Shown here: positions 57,952-64,000 of the stretch, piece after piece
How the letters are laid out: the number at the start of each line of letters is the position of its first letter
How positions within the stretch are numbered: the stretch's first letter is position 1
Assembly (NCBI RefSeq): GCF_033568475.1
Contig: NC_133121.1
Location: forward strand, 134,572,375 to 134,636,374
Length of the DNA: 64,000 nt
Direction: 5' to 3'
From: Henckelia pumila
Lineage: Eukaryota > Streptophyta > Magnoliopsida > Lamiales > Gesneriaceae
Program-made: the position numbers and the translations under genes
The notes under the pieces: model-generated
The model's input: only the letters and a program-made list of their open reading frames with translations
Told to the model about the DNA's origin: nothing
Databases searched by the model: none

Positions 57952-58906
57952 TTAGCACCAAACATATATACATATTTTATATACAGATGATTTATATTGA
58001 AATGAAAAATTACTATATAATATATATGATTGTACGTGCTAAATCAAAAGGAGGATTGAACCGGTTCGTGAGTTTTAGGATTCAATTCCATCCCAACCAA
58101 GTTTTATTATTATAACTTACACATGTAAAAGTAAATTAACAAAATTTACAAATTGACAGAGTACGTACATGTTTTTAATGATATTGATTTATACTCTTTA
58201 TTTTTGATAGATTAAATAAATTCAATTAAATATACACACACATATTGATGAGAAACATTGAACCGACATGATTAACCCGAGAGGATCGGAGACAGATCAT
58301 GTTTAATAATTAAACAGTGCTCTTTCGCATTCGTGCATATTTATTTAAAAATTGTTGGTGTCAAAATATATATACATATATATATTTGTAATTTTTGAGA
58401 TATATTTTTTTAAAATTTAAAACTTCAAAAACTTTTTTTTAAAAATAGATTTAGGTATTATGTGAGACGATTTCATAAATAGAGATGAATCGATCTAATA
58501 CATATCTACAATAAAATGCAATATTTTTGGCATATAAATGAATATTTTTTTATGATATGATCAAATAATAGATACATCTCACAAAAATACTCGAGATATC
58601 AGTTTTTGTGCGTTTATATCAAGAGTGATATAAATAAAAAAAATAGTTAAGATACAAATTAAAAAATTCAAAATATAGATAAAAAAAAATAGTTAAGATA
58701 CAAATTAAATAATGTCATAACTTGGTTAACACAACTAATTGGGCCTAACCCATATCAAGTGGAGGCCCATGAATCAAACAAGTTGCACGAGCGAGTTCAC
58801 TGTACATTTCGAGCTAAAATTGAGTCTCCAATGGCGGAACGTGGTATTTCTCTCCGCGGCAACTATTTTACGGTGGAATGTGTCTCTTGACAGAGCTTCC
58901 GACGAG
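57952..58906. other. Intergenic region between XTH and PIG-T genes
   Basis: It holds the XTH 3' end, a GAGAC..GTCTC element at 58456-58610, a 28-bp direct repeat (AAAAAAATAGTTAAGATACA) near 58636-58706, and the PIG-T leader. An in-frame ATG at 58769 could extend PIG-T upstream but lacks a signal peptide. Confidence 0.5.
58456..58610. mobile_element. Miniature element of the GAGAC..GTCTC family, copy 4
   Basis: TATTATGTGAGACGATTTCAT at the left and ACATCTCACAAAAATACTCG at the right. The core GCAATATTTTTGGCATA is shared with copy 1. The outer ends are degraded. Confidence 0.6.
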
Positions 58907-61900
58907 ATGATTCGTTTAAAAGTACTTCATTTTGCTTTTTTAGTGTTCATATTTACTTGTGAATCTGTAGCGGGTGAATTGGATGAAGAGTTTACAGAAG
59001 CATTACTTTTGAGGCCCTTGCCCGATCGCAAAGTGTTGGCTCAATTTCACTTTCAGAGCAATTTGCCGCCGACTCGTGTCTATGGCCGCCACCACCATCT
59101 CTTCCCCAAAGCAATTTATCAGTTGGTAAATATGATTTTCATCCCTTGATTATCTACTGATTTTGCTCCATCGCCTTGTGCTGGTTTTCTCTCCCTCCCT
59201 CTTGTCTTTTTCTGGTAATTGTGCATATTTTTGTTCTTTTGAATTGTTCCAATGAATTGCGTAATAATTTGTTAGATTTGTAAGTTGTGGTGAACTAAAA
59301 TGGACGAACTTTTGATGGTTTTGCTTTAAAATTGGTTTCATTTTTGATGAGAAAACAGCTCGTCACATTTTCCCGACAGAGAAATGGCAATGAATATAAT
59401 TTACTGTGATTTGTGAATTCAAAGTGACAGAGATTAAAAAGTTGAACTCGTTATTATGATAACTGTAAACATGTCATGAGAAAACAGAGTTCTTTCTCGT
59501 TCCAGTCTGTGTACGTACATTCAACATCAGAGCATTGAAGCACCAAACATGGTGTAGAATCAGATAGAGAAGGGTTGGACCAGTTGTTGTGTTTTTTATA
59601 TTCTTTTGAATTGACGCAGCATGCTAGCATCTATTACATATTTTCCATTTTACTTGGATTTTTTTTCGTTTTGAAATTTATTTCTTATTATGAAGTTTTA
59701 TGTTTAATTGTTGTTACTTGTTCCATTTTTTTCTGTGCCAATTTCATTTTTATGTTTGAAGACTTTAATGCTCTTTGCCACTGCTTGATGCAATCCTGCT
59801 CTATAACCAGTTGTCATGTGGCTGCTTAATCAGGTTCACAAGTTCCAAATCCGAGAAATGGAGCTATCATTCACACAGGGTCGCTGGAATTATGAGCGCT
59901 GGGGCGGATATGACCCCATCTCAAGCAGCAAAGCGAAGCCTCCTGGAGTTGAATTGTGGGCCGAGTTTGATGTTCCTCTATACCAGGTTGACGAGTCCTG
60001 GAAAAATCTAACCCATGCTCTTTCAGGACTCTTTTGTGCTTCAGTCAATTTCCTGGAGCATTCAACTGCATATTTTGCGCCTCAGTGGAGCTTTCGCTCA
60101 TCATCAGGCAAATTGCGTTATGGTACATTACCCCGTGAAGCAGTTTGCACTGAGAATCTCACTCCCTGGTTGAAGTTGCTTCCTTGCCGAGACAAAGCTG
60201 GGCTTTCTGCATTGATGAACCGTCCTTCAATATATAGGGGCTATTATCATTCTCAACGCCTGCACTTGACATCAGATGAATTCGATGAGTTTAGGTCGAA
60301 TTCTGGGATAATGCTCGAACAAACCCTGACAGTCGTTCTCCAACCAAGCACTTTGGGAGCTGGAGTTACTTTTTCTGATAAGTTAACCCAACCAAGTTGG
60401 TCTCTGAGCTCATTATTTGGCAAGAAAGTTCATGGAAAATGTTATCTTTCCAAGTCCAGTAATGTGTACATTCAGTTTGAGCAGAATCTAGTGTCTGAAC
60501 TCAAGAAATTACTGAAGCAAAGTGAAGAGTCAGATAAAGAAATTATTATTCACGAGGGTTTTCTGAAAAACTCTGTATGTGAGATGTCGCATTCTCCTAA
60601 AAGGGTTATAAAAGAAATAGAGAATGTGGTGAGAGAGGGTTCTGTCCTCTATGAATTTCCAGTTGATGAATATGATGAATCTCAACCGTTAGATTTGGGA
60701 TTGAGATGGAAAATTCCAGTCATCTGGTCGTGCCAACAGGCACCTTTACATGCTAGCAGATTTTTATTGGGCAGTGGGAACGAAAGGGGTGCTATAGCCA
60801 TCCTATTGAAGTCTACCGGAAGCAATTATGGGGAAAAACCCTATTATATTGAGAAGGAATGCTGGATGAGAGTTGAAATTTTCCAATTGGTTCCTTGGTA
60901 TGTCAAGGTTTATTATCACACTCTGCAATTTTTCATGGATGGAGAACTTCAATCTACATCAGATAACATAGAAAACATACGTATTTCACCTTCTGAAGAC
61001 AAGGTTTCTCCTGGAGTAATGGAAATGGTCTTGAGACTACCTTGTGGAGTGAAAACAGCTGCATTGACTCTAGAGTTTGATAAGGTATGTTGGACTTAAA
61101 TTGAATTAGAACTCTTATTGGATCATGGGTTACTCAGTTTTTATAGCTGTCAATTGATAATGAGTTGAAAAGAGCAGGCAACGGGGTGCTGTAACGTGGC
61201 AAATTTTGGTACTTTCTTCTTCCCCTTTACGCAAACACTGGAGCTATGAAGAAGAGAATGTGTAGCCACTGAATTATCTATATTTATTCTTCCTCTTTTT
61301 GCTAACACTGTGCTTAGCTTGAGGGCTGATAATTACTACCTGAGTTAATTAGTTTTGGTAATTGAGGTGTATTTGAGTCTTTGACAGTGCTATCATTAAA
61401 GATAGAGAGAGAAAATAATTATTTCATGACAGCTTGAATTAGAACAAGAATCACTTTGCAATTATATCATGTTAGCCTTCTGCGTCTTTTTTGCCCTTAA
61501 TTCTTGCTTGGCAGTTAATTACCAGTTTCAAGTCACCTAAGATTGACAAAATATCTAACTTTTGCACTTTTGCCTCTCTCAGAAATGGGCTCAGGCCTCA
61601 GCTAACCTCACGATGTATTCATAGCTGAAGAATAATGTGACTCTGAATTGAGAAAGTAGCTTGAAAAAAAGTAATCATTAGAACATCCCAAACATCACAA
61701 GTGCATACATGCATGACTGAAAATGGGATACCCCTATAGTTGCAGGATCAAAATTGCCGAAGTAACTTAACAGATAATGTTCTTTTGACAGGGATTTCTG
61801 CATATTGATGAATATCCTCCAGATGCTAACCAGGGCTTTGATATTCCATCAGCTATAGTGCACTTTGCTGACCTCCAAGCAAATATAAGCTTTGATGATG

Positions 61901-63610
61901 GATACTCAAAAAAAATACCCATATTAGCCAAGTTACAGGTACGGAAACAAATTGTCTTGATACCTGTTGGTGGCTTGGTGCTTTCTCTTTTCTTTTCTAT
62001 ACATAGTCTAAACAACCTTAGCTTTTTTCCAGGAAAGATATCACGTTCTTTCTTACACGGAAGTGCTTCTTGTGCCTTTGACAACTCCTGATTTTAGCAT
62101 GCCTTACAATGTCATCACTATTACATGTACCATTTTTGCTTTATATTTTGGATCATTGCTCAATGCACTGCGAAGACGTGTCGGGGAAGAAGAAAGGCTT
62201 CTAAAGAGCAACGGTGAGATATTCTTATCTGTAGCTTTTGGGTACTGTCACCATGGTTATCTTAACATGAAGTTTCTGCTTTTTATCAAATATAAAGTCC
62301 AGTTTCATTAGTAGTTTTGTATTTTACCACTATTATGCAGATCCCACTATCAATTTAGGAGTACAGATTCTACCATCAGTTCTGGGTTGCTTCATATATA
62401 ATTTAGTTCATAGAAACTTTTGAAGTTTCATATTTGTTGAAGTCCTAGTTTGATGACAAAGATATCATTATTGTTGATAATCACTCCCACACTGCTGATT
62501 TATGATATAGGCTGCTGGGGGTTATAGTTATCACAATTATTTCGGAAAAAATGGGTGGTTCAGTATCTTGAGTAGCTGAATAGTATGCCATTACAGGAAT
62601 ATCTTGTCCTTTCTCCCCTTTTTCATGCCATTTTGGCTTGAAATAACCCCCTTTTTCATTGCACCTGTTTTTTCTTAGTTACAGGATTATAGTATTCGAC
62701 ATCTTTTCGCAATTCTTGTTCATATCTGCAACTTATTTTTCTTTTATGACACCAAAGGGCACCTTGATTAATGTCTCTAACTGGGTACCAGTTCACAATA
62801 ATAAAGCTTTGTATCTATGCAACAACCCTTGGAGCCATGAATCTTTTCCTAGTTTGGTGCTCGGTGATTAGGAAATGTGCTTCAAATTTTCGGCAAACTT
62901 AGACTTTTACTAGTTCCACATTACAAATGACCCATTAGAAGTGTAAATAGAAACACAATTTCTTAATTTCTCTGATGTTTTCTCAATTGATATATGTCGA
63001 TGGTCTGAGCATGTTGTTTTGAATGGTACTTTTGAATTCCATCTGGTCGTTACAGAGGTGAAATTAATCGCAAGGATAAAGCTTTCTCTATCATCTGCCT
63101 TCTGTTGCATTTGTGCTTAATCAGCTCAAGACTTCAAAAAGTCTTGGTTTGTTCAATTCTCTTGCTGATTTAATCGTAATGGCTCTGATAACAGGATTAA
63201 AATTTTATATCGAGACTGAATGTATTAACAAAACTAATAATAGTATTTCTAGAAATATAAAGGGGTAAACAAGTCAAATAAATTTACAGAGTAAATTGTT
63301 TCACCCGTTTCTGGTTTATCTATATAAATTTTACTGTGAAGCTGAAGTACACTTGTTTGTTGAAGCAAACATTCGTGCTCCTATCCCTTCAAATAGTCCT
63401 TTTTTGATGAATGTTTTGCTTGCAGCGGAAAAGAAGGCAGGCCCATTGACGTTGATGCTATCAAAACTATATGCTAAGTTGCGGGGAAGGCAATGGGAAC
63501 CACCAAAATCTTCGTCGTCATCTACACCACCAAGCACAAAATATAAGCTGATTGCGAAAGTTGCATTAGTAGCCGGGCTTGCTGTCGCTTGGCAGTATTA
63601 TTCTGAATGA
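58907..63610 (+). CDS. GPI transamidase subunit PIG-T (Gpi16 homologue)
   Basis: Five exons, 58907-59125, 59834-61084, 61792-61938, 62033-62213 and 63426-63610, give 1983 bp and 660 aa. The start MIRLKVLHFAFLVFIFTCESVAG is chosen because it gives a signal peptide just before the conserved EEFTEALLLRPLPDRKVLAQFHF. Conserved blocks include FTQGRWNYERWGGYDP, PGVELWAEFD, LSGLFCASVNFLE, LPREAVCTENLTPWLKLLPC, GLSALMNRPSIYRGYYHSQRL and the late VLLVPLTTPDFSMPYNVITITCTIFALYFGSLLNAL (luminal end plus membrane span near aa 565-585). A second hydrophobic stretch closes the protein (aa about 641-657). PIG-T sits in the ER membrane and stabilises the complex that swaps the C-terminal signal of proprotein for a GPI anchor. 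Family length in plants is about 640-670 aa. The protein looks intact. Confidence 0.96.
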
Positions 63611-64000
63611 ACACGATAAATAGATAACCCTTTTTCACAGCCTTTAGTATGGCCATGTAGTATATTTTTCAACGTCCACTTGTACTGAATCTTGTAACAT
63701 TGGATCACATGATGCTTAAATTCTCCGCTGGTTTTCTCAGCAGAGGAAAAAAAACGAAAAAGAGCATTGTACAACATTTACTATCCATCAGGGTTTCTGT
63801 TTTCGCAAATGCTGAGAGGAAAGATTGTAGCTTTTCCATACACATTTATGAATTATAATATAATTATAATTATAATGTATTCAATCATTTTAACATTTGG
63901 TACTTGTAATGTGATAAACCAACATGCTACGTAATAATATGTTTTTTTATTGTAGAAAATTTGATGAACGAGCAACAGCAAATTTACATCAGATATCTTA
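63611..64000 (+). other. PIG-T 3' end and downstream DNA
   Basis: Sequence downstream of the PIG-T stop codon, probably including its 3' untranslated part and a short palindromic AT tract (TATAATATAATTATAATTAT near 63855). No further gene is visible before the window ends. Confidence 0.5.

Noticed and set aside
58769-58906. Upstream in-frame ATG that would lengthen PIG-T by 46 residues
   Set aside because: The extension has no conserved sequence and would bury the signal peptide, which starts naturally at 58907.
59575-59829. 84-codon frame in PIG-T intron 1
   Set aside because: It is hydrophobic only because the intron is T-rich, and the flanking exons splice perfectly around it.
16736-63610. 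A biosynthetic or defence gene cluster
   Set aside because: The eight host genes belong to unrelated pathways, are widely spaced and lie on both strands without shared regulation visible.
1-64000. CRISPR arrays, phage-type genes or organelle insertions
   Set aside because: No regularly spaced repeats, no prokaryote-type gene packing and no recognisable chloroplast or mitochondrial sequence were seen.

Overview
The window is nuclear DNA from a plant, almost certainly a eudicot. It is AT-rich, its genes carry GT-AG introns, and it holds plant-specific families (XTH, UGT87, a SINA-type E3 ligase, a plant Sec14 protein of the SFH class, a DUF716/TMEM45-like protein). It also holds plant retroelements: a Tat/Retand-type Ty3/gypsy element and a Ty1/copia element. 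The transposon mix would suit an asterid such as a member of the Lamiales, but the sequence alone does not prove that.

Layout. Bases 259-9880 are one Ty3/gypsy element on the minus strand, bounded by 5-bp target-site duplications and carrying a nested hAT-like element and an opposite-strand coding region. Bases 9,886-12,560 are intergenic, with a tandem duplication and hAT-type remnants. Bases 12,567 to about 15,271 are an incomplete Ty1/copia element on the minus strand. After a stretch rich in miniature elements come the host genes: DUF716/TMEM45-like (minus, 16736-17527); a 12-exon Sec14-like phosphatidylinositol transfer protein (minus, 20124-25657); a cytochrome b5 gene whose second exon carries four extra bases at the heme motif (plus, 29892-30950); a SINA-type RING E3 ligase (plus, coding 38826-42148); a UGT87-type glycosyltransferase (plus, 43926-45434); an intronless C3HC4 RING protein (plus, 47941-48870); a xyloglucan endotransglucosylase/hydrolase (plus, 56152-57951); and the GPI transamidase subunit PIG-T (plus, 58907-63610). 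For each multi-exon gene the exon lengths add up to an open frame with consistent splice phases.

The genes do not form a pathway or cluster. They act in lipid transfer, ER electron transport, ubiquitination, glycosylation, wall remodelling and GPI anchoring, as in an ordinary gene-sparse stretch of a plant chromosome. No tRNA, rRNA, CRISPR or bacterial-type feature was seen.

The most informative non-genic structure is a set of well-bounded small mobile elements: a tRNA-derived SINE family with four copies that each keep 14-22 bp target duplications; a second SINE family with two inverted copies; a hAT-type miniature family found in introns of two different genes with perfect 8-bp duplications; a Mutator-type miniature element with a 9-bp duplication; Tourist-like hairpins; and an inverted repeat of about 0.84 kb in the first coding intron of the SINA gene. 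I found no convincing evidence of a wholly new biological system.
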